Of a stretch of 64,000 nt of DNA, positions 31,532-43,900 are shown piece after piece; position 1 is the stretch's first letter, and every line of letters begins with the position of its first letter. The translations under genes were made by a program, and so were the position numbers. The DNA lies in the NCBI GenBank assembly GCA_002104895.1, contig MCFG01000023.1, positions 254,501-318,500 on the forward strand, in the 5' to 3' direction. The notes under the pieces were generated by a model that made no database searches, was not told where the DNA came from, and saw only the letters and a list, made by a program, of their open reading frames with translations. Origin of the DNA: Anaeromyces robustus. Taxonomy: Eukaryota; Neocallimastigomycota; Neocallimastigomycetes; Neocallimastigales; Neocallimastigaceae.

Positions 31532-34037
31532 GACTTATATAGTTCATATTTATTAATTAATATTATATATATATATATATTTATTATAATTTCAACTAAT
31601 AACAATAATAATAAAAAGATATCTCAAATGAATTAGCAAAACCAAATCAAATTGTACCAATTGATCGATTCTATAATGATACGATTGCCAAAAGATTAAA
31701 CTTTAAAGATGAATACAAAAATTGGAAAAAACTTATTGATACCAAGTAAGTATTTTTTTATTTTTTTTATTTTTATAAGTAAAAAAACATTTTATTTCAA
31801 ATAATTTTTTTTTTTTTTTAAAATTTAAGCCATATAATTAAATTAATTTATTTATTTAATTTTATTATCATTTATTTATTATTATTATTATTATTTAATA
31901 ATAGAAAATATAATGAATTTTCTTATTTCAAATACCCAATCTTATTTAATCCTGTTTCTAAAACTCGTATTCTTCATATTGATGCTATGGTACAAATGTC
32001 CCAAGAATTTGAGGATGCTTTTGTTAATCATGCTTTAGTTATTCATGCTCAACACTTTTTACAAGATTCATCTTCTATATCTAATTTAGAAGATAATTTA
32101 AAAGATGTGACATGTCCATATCTTGTATTAGAAGTAAGGCGTGCACATTTAGTAGAAGATGTTTTAAATCAAGTAAGAATTTTTATGAATTTTATTATAT
32201 TAAATATATATAATAAAAAAATATATATTAAGTTTATATTATATATATTTATTTATATATTGAATAATAATATATATATATTAACAATATTTTATATTAA
32301 ATTATATATTATATATAAATTTTTATTTTTAATATTATATATATATATATTTATTAATATTTATATTTATATATATATATTTATTTATTATTATTATTTT
32401 TATTTATATTATTATAAAAAATAAATAATAGATTTCTAAAAAAGAAAAAGATTTAAAGAAACCATTAAAGGTTAAATTTGTAGGAGGTGGTGAAGAAGGT
32501 ATGGATCAAGGTGGTGTACAAAAAGAATTTTTCCAAATTATTACAGCTCAATTATTAGATCAACAATATGGTATGTTTACCTATGATACCGAAACTAGAT
32601 ATTCATGGATTAATGGTGCTTCACTTGAATCCGAAAAACATTTTGAATTAGTAGGTATTGTTATTGGTTTAGCTCTTTATAATGGTGTTATACTTGCTGT
32701 TAATTTCCCAAGATTAATGTATAAACGTTTATTGGATGAAGAACCTACCTTAGAAGATATTAAATTAGCTTTCCCTGCTCTAGGGAAAGGTTTAGAACAA
32801 ATGTTAAATTGGACTGATGGAGATGTTGGTGATATCTTTATGAGATCTTTCCAAATTTCTTATGAAGTTTATGGTCAAGTTAAAACCTATAATCTTGTAG
32901 AAAATGGTGAAAATATTTTAGTTACTAATGAAAATAGAGAAGGTAAATAATAATTAATAATAATAAATAATAATTAATAAATAAAAATTAATAATTAATA
33001 ATAATTAATAATAATTAATAATAATTAATAATTAATAAATAAAAATTAATAATTAATAATAATAATAATTAATTAATTTTTTATTTATTTTTATTTTTAT
33101 TTATTTTTAATTTATTTTTTTTTTATTTAGAATTTGTTAAATTATATATTCATCATCTCGTTATTGATTCTATTAATCGTCAATTTACAGCATTCCGTCG
33201 TGGATTCTATAAAGTTTGTGGTGGATATGCTTTAAAAATGTGTCGTGCTGAAGAATTAGAACTTTTAATTTCTGGTAGTGTGGAATTAGATTATGAAGAA
33301 TTAGAAAAAGCTACCGAATATGATGATGGTTATAGTAAAGATCATATAGTGATTAAGTAAGTATAAAATATATAAAATATAAAATATAAAATAAAATATA
33401 AAATAAAATAAATAAAAATATATATATATAAAAAAAAAATTACATATATAATTTATTTATATATTTAAATCATTATTTAATAATTTTATTTATTTATTTA
33501 ATATTTTTATTTATTATTTCTAATTTAAAATAGAAACTTCTGGGAGATTGTTCATGCTATGACCTATGATCAAAAGAAAAAATTATTAATGTTTGTTACT
33601 GCTAGTGACCGTGTACCTCTTAAAGGTCTTGGTAATTTAACCTTTGTTATCCAAAGAAATGGACCAGATACCGATAGGTAAATCATAGATATAGATATAT
33701 ATAATAATATATATAATAATATAGATTATTATATAGATATATAGATATATATTTTATAATAATACCTATAATAATTAATATTAAATATATATATATTATA
33801 TTTTTATTATATTTTATTATTATATTTAAATTTATATTTATATTTTATAATATTAATATATTTTATTATTATATTTATATTTATATTTATATTTTATAAT
33901 ATTCATAAAATAAAAGATTACCAACTGCTTTAACATGTTTCGGTCGACTTCTTTTACCAGAATATAGTACAAAAGAAAAATTAAAGAATAGACTTTTAAC
34001 TGCTATTGAAAATGCTAAAGGTTTTGGACTTGTTTAA
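27612..34037 (+). CDS. UBE3A: UBE3A-type HECT E3 ubiquitin ligase with N-terminal AZUL zinc domain, 15 exons
   Basis: Exons are 27612-27946, 28326-28396, 28533-28727, 28888-29430, 29865-30358, 30599-30685, 30829-30960, 31102-31214, 31346-31470, 31619-31745, 31905-32172, 32432-32942, 33131-33356, 33534-33677 and 33917-34037, phase-consistent, giving 1163 residues. Residues about 105-165 are an AZUL zinc finger, found in UBE3A, where it mediates proteasome binding: RYYYQLT, then Cys121-x4-Cys126-x4-Cys131, and Cys161 in FCPRCP. A Ser/Asn-rich disordered insertion fills about 170-540. The middle region matches the UBE3A helical part. The HECT domain covers roughly the last 370 residues: [34 protein letters not shown], and the catalytic Cys1131 in LPTALTCF; it ends ENAKGFGLV as this family does. 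It transfers ubiquitin from an E2 through a Cys1131 thioester. It is longer than human UBE3A (875) because of the low-complexity insertion. The boundary least certain is exon 5, which follows an (AAT)n tract. Confidence 0.94.
29722..29852. repeat. (AAT)n trinucleotide array in an intron of the HECT gene
   Basis: About 130 bp of AAT with a few AAC units ends some 12 bp before the predicted acceptor of exon 5. In frame it would encode an Asn run, so part of it could be translated if the acceptor lies further upstream. Confidence 0.92.
30477..30530. repeat. (AAAAATAT)n intronic repeat
   Basis: Six to seven units of about 8 bp lie in the intron between exons 5 and 6 of the HECT gene. Confidence 0.85.
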
Positions 34038-34180
34038 TTTAAAACAATACTTAGTAATAATAATTAATAAGAATTATTAAAAAAAAAAAAAAAAAAAAAA
34101 AAAGGAAAACAAGAAAAAGAAAAAAAAAAAAAAAAAAAAAAAGACAAAATAATAATAATAATAATAATAATTCATTGTAA

Positions 34181-34214
<34 letters not shown>

Positions 34215-34561
34215 GATTTTATTTTTTATAATATATATATAATATAATATATATATATATAAATAAATAAGTTTTTTTTTTATTCTTTTCTTTTCATTTC
34301 TTTTTTTTTTTTTAAAAAAAAAATATTAATTCTACTATTACTACTACTACTAATAATAATAATAATAATACCTTCATAAATAACCAATCTATATATATAG
34401 TAAACAATTAATAAAATAATAATAATAATTAATAATTAATAATAATAATTAATAATAATAATAATAATAAAATAATTTTTATAAAAAAAAAATAAAAATA
34501 AATAAAAATAAAAAAAAAAAAAAAAGAGAGACAATAATAATAAGAAGAATTAAATAATAGC

Positions 34562-34592
<31 letters not shown>

Positions 34593-35290
34593 TTTTACCC
34601 TATAATAACTAATTAAAATTAAAGAATTTTAAAAGAGTTGAAAATGATTAAAAACAAAAAACAAAAAAAAAAAATAAAAAATAAAATAATATAAAAATAA
34701 AATAAAAATAAAAATAATTAAATAAAAATTAATAAAAAAATAAAAATTAATAAAAAATAAAAATTAATAAATGAATTAATAAATGAATAAATGAATAAAA
34801 AAAAAAAAAATGAGTAATAAGCAAAAATAAGAATTAAAATAAAAATAAAAAAAAAAAAAAAAATAAAAAAATAAATAAATAAAAAAATAAAAAAATAATA
34901 AAAAATTGAAATAAGATATATATTAATAACGATCATCATCATCATTATAATACATTATACATGACATGACATAATGACATAATAAGTAATACATAATAAT
35001 AATAATTATAAAAAATGCTATTCCTTCTTTTTTTTTTTTTTATTAGTTTTATATAAATATAAATATATATATAATATATAAAAAAGTTTATATATATTAT
35101 ATAAAAAACTAGTTTTATATTTATTTTATTATTTTATTATTTATTATTTTTAATCTTTATATCCTTTCAATTTTTTTTTTATGTATTTTTTATTATATAT
35201 ATATAAAATTACCTTTTTTTTTATTTAAGTATTGATTAAATAATATTTTAATAATATTTAATAAAATTATTTGCATATAAATATTATTAT

Positions 35291-35339
<49 letters not shown>

Positions 35340-35670
35340 TAATAAATAATAATAATAATAATAAATAATAATAAGTAATAATAATATAATTATTATTATT
35401 ATTTATATATGTTTAATATTATTAAAAAAATCAATTATAAAAGTTGTATACTTATTAATATATATGTTTTAAATAGTTATTTTCTTTTTTCTTTTTCTTT
35501 TTTTTTTTTTTATAAAAAAGAAAAAAGGTTTATATCAATATAATAACTAATTTAATAATTTTTTTTTTTTTTTATGGCACACAATTTGTAATTTATTTAA
35601 TAAAATATAATAAAATTTAAAATAAAAAAAAAAAAAAAATAAAAAATAAAAAATATAAAAATAAAATAAA

Positions 35671-35707
35671 AACTCCAATTAAAATAAATGATATTTTAAT
35701 TAGAGTT
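35671..35707. repeat. Short inverted repeat, 16-bp arms
   Basis: AACTCCAATTAAAATA (35671-35686) pairs with 35692-35707 at 15 of 16 positions, leaving a 5-base loop. The G/C-containing ends argue against a pure AT coincidence. Confidence 0.75.
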
Positions 35708-36860
35708 TTTAAAGCACTAAAATAATAAAAAAAATGTATAACATGGAATAACATGAATAATATGAATTATATGTATTTACTTAAAAAATTATTTATTAAT
35801 GAAGAAAAAAAATAAGAAATAAAAAAAAATTGATTCAAATTATAAAAAATAAATTTGGAGAAACTTTTATAATGAAAACTTTTTATTAAAAAAAGTATAT
35901 TATCCAGTATTATATTCTAGGTAAAATTTTGAAGTTTACTAGATTTTTATAATATATAAAAAATTCAAAAAAAAAAGATAGGTATAGGTATATAGGTATA
36001 GGTATGATGAAACCATTAAAAAATACTTTAATTAATTTTAATTATTGATTTTAATGTTTTTGTTGATGAAGATAAGATAGTAATAATATACCGCAATTAT
36101 GGTATTTTTTTTATTAATAAAAGATTATGTCATACTTGTTTATATTTATTTATACAAAGTTAATAATAATACTAATAATAATATTAATAATAATATTAAT
36201 AATAATATTAATAAATAATAAAGAATAATAATAATTTTTTTTTTCAATTTGATTTATTAAAAGAAAATTATCATAATGTTAAAAATTCATTAAATTTTTT
36301 TTCATATTATTAAATTAAAAATAAATTTAAGGATAGAAAGTATTTTAAAAAAAAAGTTATAATAAGAATACTATATAATAAAGATAAAGATAAACTTTTA
36401 TATATACAGATACAGTTTTTTTTATGTGTATATAAAAAAAATAAGAAAAAAATAAAAAAGAAAAATAAATAATAGATGATAAATGATAAATATATATAAT
36501 CAAATATATACCCTTTTTGTTTTCACAATGGTAAATAGATTCCAAATTCAGTTTAAAAGTTTAATTTAATTTAATTTTTTTTTTCCAATTTTTTTAATTT
36601 TTTTTTTTTTTTTTGTTTTAAAAAATGTAGTGTAATATAAAAAAAATAAATAAAAAAAAAATAAAAAAAATTAAAAAACCAGTTTAAACATTATTATAGA
36701 TAATAATGAATAATACTGGAGGGGGAAGAAAAAAAAAGTAGTATAATAATATGTAATATGTAAAAAAAACAATAAATCCATACTATAGCCTTTTAATTCT
36801 ATACCTATATATAGAATTATTATTATTAAAAGTAAAATTATAAATCTATTCTATTCTATT

Positions 36861-37110
36861 TAGGATCTGGGCAATTTACCCTACTAAAGGCTGTTCTACT
36901 TTGTTATTAAGCATTGATGTTTCTTGGAGAGGGGGTTGGTTTTGAATTTATTGAACTATATATTATATATCATATATGTTGTCCTTTTTACAGATAATAG
37001 GGATGATCATCATTCAATAGAGCCTTCAGATCGCCACAAGAATGTGAAGGATTTTGAATAGGTACCAGAGGTACCAGATTTAGTCTGACTGACACTTAAA
37101 AAACAAACAT
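36861..37110. other. Unexplained GC-richer island, candidate structured RNA or small gene
   Basis: Bases 37021-37080 contain 26 G/C in 60, several times the surrounding level. On the plus strand there is a box-C-like GATGATC (about 37002) and a box-D-like GTCTGA (37083-37088), and a GGTACCAGA pair repeated in tandem. On the minus strand two blocks, 37094-36992 and 36955-36907, are flanked by AG and GT and join in one open phase ending PTPSPRNINA and a stop. Codon choice in those blocks (CTG, CTA, GGC, CCC) is unlike the certain genes, so a non-coding RNA is at least as likely. I do not recognise the family. Confidence 0.45.
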
Positions 37111-37348
37111 TCCCCCATTTCTTTTTGTTATGTATAGACAATGGTAAATTCTTTCATTCACTAAAACTATATTCTCTTCCTCTAATTAAAAAAAAATATA
37201 TATAAATTTGATACTACTATTAACTATTTTTCTATTACCTAAGAATAATCTATATTACTTATATTATTGATTCCTAATATTATCACTACTTTTATAAAAA
37301 AAAAAAACAAAAAAAAAAATCTTTTTTTTCTCTCTCTATTATTATAAC

Positions 37349-37387
37349 TCTACAGTCAACCGCTCTACCAACTGAGCTATCGAAGGA
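37349..37387 (-). pseudogene. Orphan 5' half of tRNA-Tyr (GUA anticodon)
   Basis: On the minus strand, 37387 to 37349 reads as a textbook eukaryotic tRNA-Tyr 5' half: acceptor strand TCCTTCG, D arm AGCTCAGTTGGTAGAGC (an intact Pol III A box), anticodon stem and loop GACTGTAGA with anticodon GTA at 37353-37351, up to the normal intron site. No matching T arm (GGTTCGANTCC) or closing acceptor strand (CGAAGGA) follows within 600 bases on this strand. Instead an AT-rich stretch and a T11 run, which would end Pol III transcription, come next. It is therefore a truncated tRNA gene, or one half of a split gene whose partner is elsewhere. Confidence 0.75.
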
Positions 37388-37599
37388 TCTTATACTATTA
37401 TTATAAAAATATTCAAAAATAATGTTTATTACATACTTAAAAATATAAAATAAATTAATAAATAAATATAAAAAAAAAAAAAAGCTAGTTCTTTTTTTTT
37501 TTTTTTTTCTCTTCTTGTAATAGTAAAATCTAAAAATCTTAAAAAAAAAATTTTTTTTTTTTTTATTTTAAAAACAAAGAAATAATACATATAAAGTTT

Positions 37600-37800
37600 T
37601 TTTATGAAACATTTTTTATGTTACATTTTTTTATGTTACATTTTTTTATGTTACACTTGTTTAAAAAAAAAAAAAATAAATAAAAAATAAATAAAAAAAT
37701 AACTTTATATGTTAAGTAACAGTTAATGAATAGGTTACTATAAAAGGAATAAAAAAAATTTTTCTTTTTTTTAAAAAAAAGTAGTGTAACATAAAAAAAA
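37600..37800. repeat. TTATGTTACA tandem copies with inverted partner
   Basis: Two to three copies of a 17-bp unit containing ATGTTACATTTTTTT (about 37615-37651) are followed by the inverted form GTGTAACATAAAAAAA at 37784-37799. The latter, with its flanks, is also a direct repeat of about 45 bp at 36622-36665. Confidence 0.7.
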
Positions 37801-38010
37801 TAAATAAAAAAAAAGAAAAAAGAAATGAACCATCCATATTTAAATATTTTTTAAAAGAAAGAAAAAAATTCAAAAAAAAAAAAAAAAAAATTCAAATAAT
37901 AAAAAGAATGGAAAAGAAAAAAGAAAAAAAAAATTTTTTAATATGCGATATTTTATTTTTATTTATTTTATTTTTTTAAATATATTTATATATTTATATA
38001 TTTTATTTAT

Positions 38011-38011
<1 letters not shown>

Positions 38012-38054
<43 letters not shown>
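38012..38054. repeat. Poly(T) tract of 43 bases
   Basis: This is the longest uninterrupted homopolymer I found. T runs of more than 20 recur at 38230, 38816 and 39552. Confidence 0.9.
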
Positions 38055-38055
<1 letters not shown>

Positions 38056-38233
38056 TTTGTTTTTGTTTTTTGTTTTTGTTTTTAGATTTTTTTTTTAGTT
38101 TATAAATATATGAAATTATGATTTTTAATAAAATGAAAAATATATATGATATATAATATTTTTTTTTAGTTATATTTATATTAATATTTTTTTTTTTTGT
38201 TTGTTTTTGTTTTTGTTTTTGTTTGTGTGTTTG

Positions 38234-38273
<40 letters not shown>

Positions 38274-39550
38274 TTTGATATAAAATTAAAAAAAAAAAAA
38301 AAAAAAAGAAAAAGAAAAAAAAAAATTACTATCTAACAATAAAAAATTATTTTTATAAATAAATAAATAATTTTTTTTATTTCTTCTTCTTTTTCTTTTT
38401 CTTAAAACTTATTTTTATTTAAACACTATATAAAATAAAATGATAAAAAAAAAAAGATTTAAAAAATAATATAAAAAGAATATAAAAAAAAAATAAAAAT
38501 AAAAATATATTAAAATATATTTATATTCTCTCTTTTTTTTTTTAAACTAAATTTTATATTACTATTGCTCTTTTTTTTTTTAAAATATTTTTTTTTTTTT
38601 TTAGAAATTTTTTTTATTTATTGTAAATAAATTTTATAAATATGATGATATATATAAATGAATTATTATTATTATTTTAGAATATTTATTCTTATAAAAT
38701 GCTTTTTTTTTTTTTTTTGTTTAGGTTTTTTTTTTTTGTAAAAATAATTATAAAATTTTATATAAATGATAACAATAAAAATTTATTCTTGGTATTTATA
38801 TAAAAAAGTTTTTTTTTTTTTTTTTTTTTTTAAATTTTACATATATATTTTAAAAAAAAAAATAAATATATAAAAAATTAAAAAATTAATTTTTAATTTT
38901 TTTTTTTCTTTAAGTAAAAAAAAATATTAAATATATCTTTTGGATAAACTATATAAACGATATTAAAAAAAATATATTTATAAAGATAATTAATAATAAT
39001 TTGAAATACTTTTTTGTTTTTAGCTATTATCATATAAACTGTTTTTTTTTTTTTTCTTGGTTTATATATAATTCAATTATATATAAAAATTTTTTTTTTT
39101 TTAAAATATGATTAACCTAAGCATCATATTTAAAAAAAAGGTTTTCTTCTTCTTATCAATTCTTTTAAAAGTATTTTTTTAAAAGATATCAATTATATAC
39201 TTATCTTTTTTTTTTTTTTTTTTGATGTTTGTTTGTTTGTTTGTTTGATTTCATATGTTACACGTTCATACCAATATTTTACAACTACTATGTAAAAAAA
39301 AATTTATTTTTTTTGTTTCACTCATTTAAAAAAAAAAAAAAAAAGGTTATAAAAAAAAAATATTTTTTTTTATTTCCTTTTTCTTTTTTTTTTTTTTTTT
39401 TTTCTTTGTTTTCATTATGTTCCTATAATTTTTACTCTAGAATAATAATAATATATAATATTAAATATTTAAAAGAAAATCTTTTAAAAAAAAAGATTAT
39501 TATATATTACATAGACTAGCTACATAATAAAATATAATAGATGTTATATT

Positions 39551-39584
<34 letters not shown>

Positions 39585-40817
39585 TTTATAATTAATTAAA
39601 AATAAACTTTAATTGAAAAGAAAAAAATATTAAAAAAATTTTTTTTTATTTTCAATAAATTAATTCTTTATATTCATAATTTTTAAACAAAATAAAAAAA
39701 CTTCATAGTATTAAAATATTATTTTAAATTGACTAGCAATTTTAAAATAAAATAATACTTTTTCATTTTTCAATTTATTTTTAAAACTGAATATATTGAA
39801 TCATTTATATATGTAGAAAATAAAAAAATAATTTTTTATATATTATTTTCTTTTAATATAAAAAAAAAAAGTTTATTTTCCTTTTTATAAACACTATTTA
39901 TAAAATTTAATGATATTTTATTATTTATTTACAGATTCATTATTTAAAAAAAAAAAAAATAGCGATGATGATGATTTTTTAGAGATTTAAAATTTCTTGA
40001 TTTTTGTTTTTTAAAAGTATATCATCAATCCAATTAAATTAAATTATCTTGAATATTTTTTTAGATCTTTTGTTTTTTCGTTTTTTTTTTCTTTCGTTTT
40101 TATTCTAATAATTGTGTTTTGTTTTTTGTTTTTTATTTTTTTTTGTTTTTTTTCTTTTTTATTTGTTTGCTTTTTTCTTTTGGCTTAATTTAAAAAAAAA
40201 ATTTTTTTTCCATGATAATTTTTATTTTATTTACACATTTATACTTTTTCACATTCGTTTTTTTATTTAATACTATTTTTTCAGTTTTCATATCTTTACT
40301 CTGGATTATCATTTTCTTATAAGTATGATTTTAATTGGAAATCATCAACAATTCTTTTAATATCTTCCTTATTTTAATATTGGAAATCATCAATAATTTC
40401 TTTTAATACCTTCCATTTTTTTTTACACTTTTTTTTTTTTTTTATACCTTTTTAAAATTTATTTTTAATTATTTATAAAATAAAACTTTTTCTAATTTTA
40501 TAGAGGTAATACAAAAATAAAATTCAAGTAGGCAGAATTACCATAAATTTTCATAAGAAAAAATTTTTAAGAATCTAATATTAATAATAAATGAAAAACC
40601 AGTTTCATACCATTATTTATTATTTTCTTTTATTTTTCTTTTACTCCTTTCAATTATTTCTTGTTTTTTCTCTTTATTTACTTTTTTTTTCTTGTTAGTT
40701 TTGATTTACTTCTTGTGAATTAAAAAAAGTTTTTTTTTTTTTTTTTTTTAAAAAAAAATATTATTAAATTATATAAAAAAATTTTTTTGATTGTTATTTG
40801 AATTTAAAAAAAAAAAA

Positions 40818-40916
40818 GCTTGTAACCAGGGAAGATACTGCGCGTAAAACATCAAGTTTTAGACGTCGGTCGTTAAAAATAACCAGATTTTTATCGCCGA
40901 AACGGACCTTTTGGAA
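40818..40916. other. CpG-containing GC micro-island, candidate small RNA or exon
   Basis: About 100 bp bounded sharply by A/T homopolymers holds eight CpG dinucleotides and 24 G/C in the 60 bases from 40861. On the minus strand it ends in AAGC followed by a T run, as a Pol III transcript would. On the plus strand one frame stays open from 40819 to a TAA at 40957-40959, containing REDTARKTSSFRRRSLK and SPKRTFW, and it starts just after an AAAG that could be an acceptor, but there is no ATG. I cannot name a family for either reading. Confidence 0.35.
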
Positions 40917-43900
40917 CAAAATATATTTTAAGTTAAAATTTAATATTAAAAAAATATAATAAAATATATAATAAATTAAATAATCAAATAGTTTTTGATA
41001 TATTAAAGAAGAAAATAAAAAAATTTTTTATAAAAGAAATTTAAGAAAAAAAATAGTTAAAAAAAAAAAAAAAGAACTAGCTTTTTTTTTTATTTTCTCA
41101 TTTCTTTTCTTTTTTTTTCTTTCCTTTTTTTTATTATTCTTCTTTAATTTTTAAAACTACCCTTTTAATATATTTAATTATCAAGTCCTTCGAAACGTTT
41201 TTTTATTTAATCGTCATCATTAACCAGAATGAATTGAAATATTAAAAAAATTGTTTCAAAAGTTCAATTTTATCAATTTATTAACCAGAATAAATTATAA
41301 AATTTTGTTTTAAAAAAAAATTATTTGTTATAGTGTTAATTTGTTTGTTAGTTTGTATGTTTTGTTTTTTTTTTACAATTTTTAAATTTTTAATTTTTTA
41401 AAATATTTTGCTTTTAAAATTTAGTATTATATATTATTTTTATCTTTTTTTTTTTTTTGTTATTTTTGCTTTATACAATTTTGTTTGTTTGTATTTTTTT
41501 TTCTGAAAATTATTAGAAAATTATTTATTTCCATAATTACTTGAAAAGATTATTTTTTTATTCTGGTTCATTCAAAATGGTTTCGTTTCATTTCAACTGT
41601 ACATAAAAAAAATATTATTTTTTACATATTATTAATAGATAGAAATTTTCTTTCTTTCTTTCAAGTATTTATTTCCAAAAAGTTGTATGTCCAAACTTTA
41701 GAAATTTCTTGTTTTTTTTTATTTTAAGATGACGAATAATCATTTTTAATTTTTCCTTTGTTTTTTTCTAATTAATTTTCTTTTGAATAGCAAATTCTTG
41801 CTTATTTTTCTTCTTATTTACAAGTTAATTTCATTTGTTGATCATCTTTTATTTTTAAATATAGGAATAAATTTTTCTTTATAATTTAAAATCTTTCATA
41901 AAAAAAAAAAAGAAAATAGTAGATTCATGGTCTTATATCTTTTTTTTTTCATCAATATTTAATTTTTTTTTTACAAAAAAAATTATTTACTTTCCTTTTC
42001 TTTCCAATAACTTTTTTTTTAAAAAAAAATAAATATTTATATATATAATATCTTTTTATCCTTTATTTTAAATGTAATATTATAATTTTCTAATTCTTTG
42101 TATTATTATAGACTTATTTTAAACTATATCCTATTCCTTATTTTATACTAAAAAAAAACTATTTCTAAATATTTTTTTTTCTTTTAAATTATCATAACAA
42201 AAGATTCTCTAATTAAAAAAAAAAAACTTTTATCAAAAGTAGCATTTTTGAGTATATCAGTCTTTTTTTTTTCTTTGAATCTTTTTTTTTACTCTAATTT
42301 TAATTTTTAAATATTATAGATTAGTTTTTCTAAATTACTTTATATTGTTCTATAATATCAATATATATTTTTTTTCTATAGTTATATATTAAACTATAAA
42401 TAAGTTCTATAATATATTTCTCTATACTATTCTCTTTTTCTTTTTTTTTTTTCTCTTTCTTTCTTCTTTTGAATAATATCTTCTTAGAATAAAGGAAATA
42501 ATTATATATATGTATATTTTTTTTTGTTGAAAAAAAAATTATTAATGAAAAGAAAATAATGGAGTTAAAAAATTATTGTAAAATTACAACATTTGGCTGA
42601 AGTAATATGAAATAATTAAAAATAGTTCTTTAAAAAAAAAAAAAAACTTATTGAAAACTAATAATTAAGAAATATCCAAAATAAAAAAAAAGTTCAAGAA
42701 TATAATAATTTTTTTTTATATCTTATCAAAATAAATAAATAAATAAATAAAATAAATTATTTATCTATATAATATAGTTAATAACCATCCCCCCTAAAAT
42801 ATGATAATTATTGACTAATATTTTCACAAAAGTAAAAAAAAAATAATTATATTCTTTTCATTTTTTCTTTAGTATATTTCCATTTCTTAATTTTCTTTCT
42901 TTTTTTTTTTTTTTTTAAAAAGAACTTGCTTTTAATTAATTTTTTTTCTTTTTGGGTTTTTTATATGATTTTAAATTGGAATTTCATATAAAATAAAAAA
43001 TTAAACTATAAAAAAAAATTTACTTTTTTTTTTTAATTAATATTGAATTTTAGTTCTTGTTATAAAAAAAAATACAATTTTTTTCTTAATTCTTTTTTTA
43101 ATAAAAATATAATTAAGAAAAAAAATCTTAAATATATAAATATATTACTATAATATAAAAATTTTATTACTATTAAATAAAAAACGAAAATGAATTTTTA
43201 TATAAAATTAAAATTATTAAGTTATATATAAGTTCAAGGGAAAGGAATAAAAGGTTAAAAAGGTTAAAAATAAAATAAAAAAAATAATAATAATAATAAT
43301 AAATAATAAATATATATTATATTATTTTATTATATTTTTATATTTTATTTTATTTTTTTTTTTTTTAATTCCCTTTCAGAGCCTTTCCCTCTCTCTTTTT
43401 TTTTTTTTTTTAAATAATGTTAAAAAATAAAAAAAATTTATTTATTCTTTTAATAAAAAAAAAAAAAAAAGGAAAAAAACTTTTAGTATTTATATGTTTT
43501 TTTTTTTCCTTTCTTTATATAATTATATAATTATATATATTTTATTTTATATTTTATTTTATATATTTTTACAACTCTTATTTATATTTTATTTTTTATT
43601 TTTTTATATTTTTAATTTCAATTAAAATTAAAATTAATATATTAAAAAATATATTAAATATTTTTATATATTATTCATGATGACACAAAGAAATGATTCT
43701 TACTTTATTATATTAAAATATAAAATATAAAATAAACTAAAATATAATAAAATATAATAAAAATAAAATAAAATATAATATAATAAAATAAATGAATATT
43801 AAAACCATTTTAAATAAATAAATAAATAAAATGTAAATGGATTATAATATAAAGTAAACTATAAATTAATAAATTAAAAATAAATCAAAAAATACAAATT

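Noticed and set aside
36861-37110. U3 snoRNA, U1/U2/U4/U5/U6 snRNA, SRP RNA or telomerase RNA identity for the GC island
   Set aside because: I looked for the hallmark segments (U3 box A, the U1 5' end, U2 branch-binding segment, U5 loop, a CTAACCCTAA-type template) and found none convincing, so no family name is given.
37100-37345. 3' half of the tRNA-Tyr after a long intron
   Set aside because: No GGTTCGANTCC T arm or CGAAGGA acceptor strand; TATTCAAAATCC near 37055 cannot form a T stem.
39229-39519. 96-codon Phe/Lys-rich frame with an ATG
   Set aside because: It is composed of T and A homopolymer translations with no domain, in a desert full of equal artefacts.
40818-40916. 5S rRNA or tRNA at the CpG island
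   Set aside because: No GGAAGCTAAGC-type 5S core and no A-box/B-box tRNA pair on either strand.
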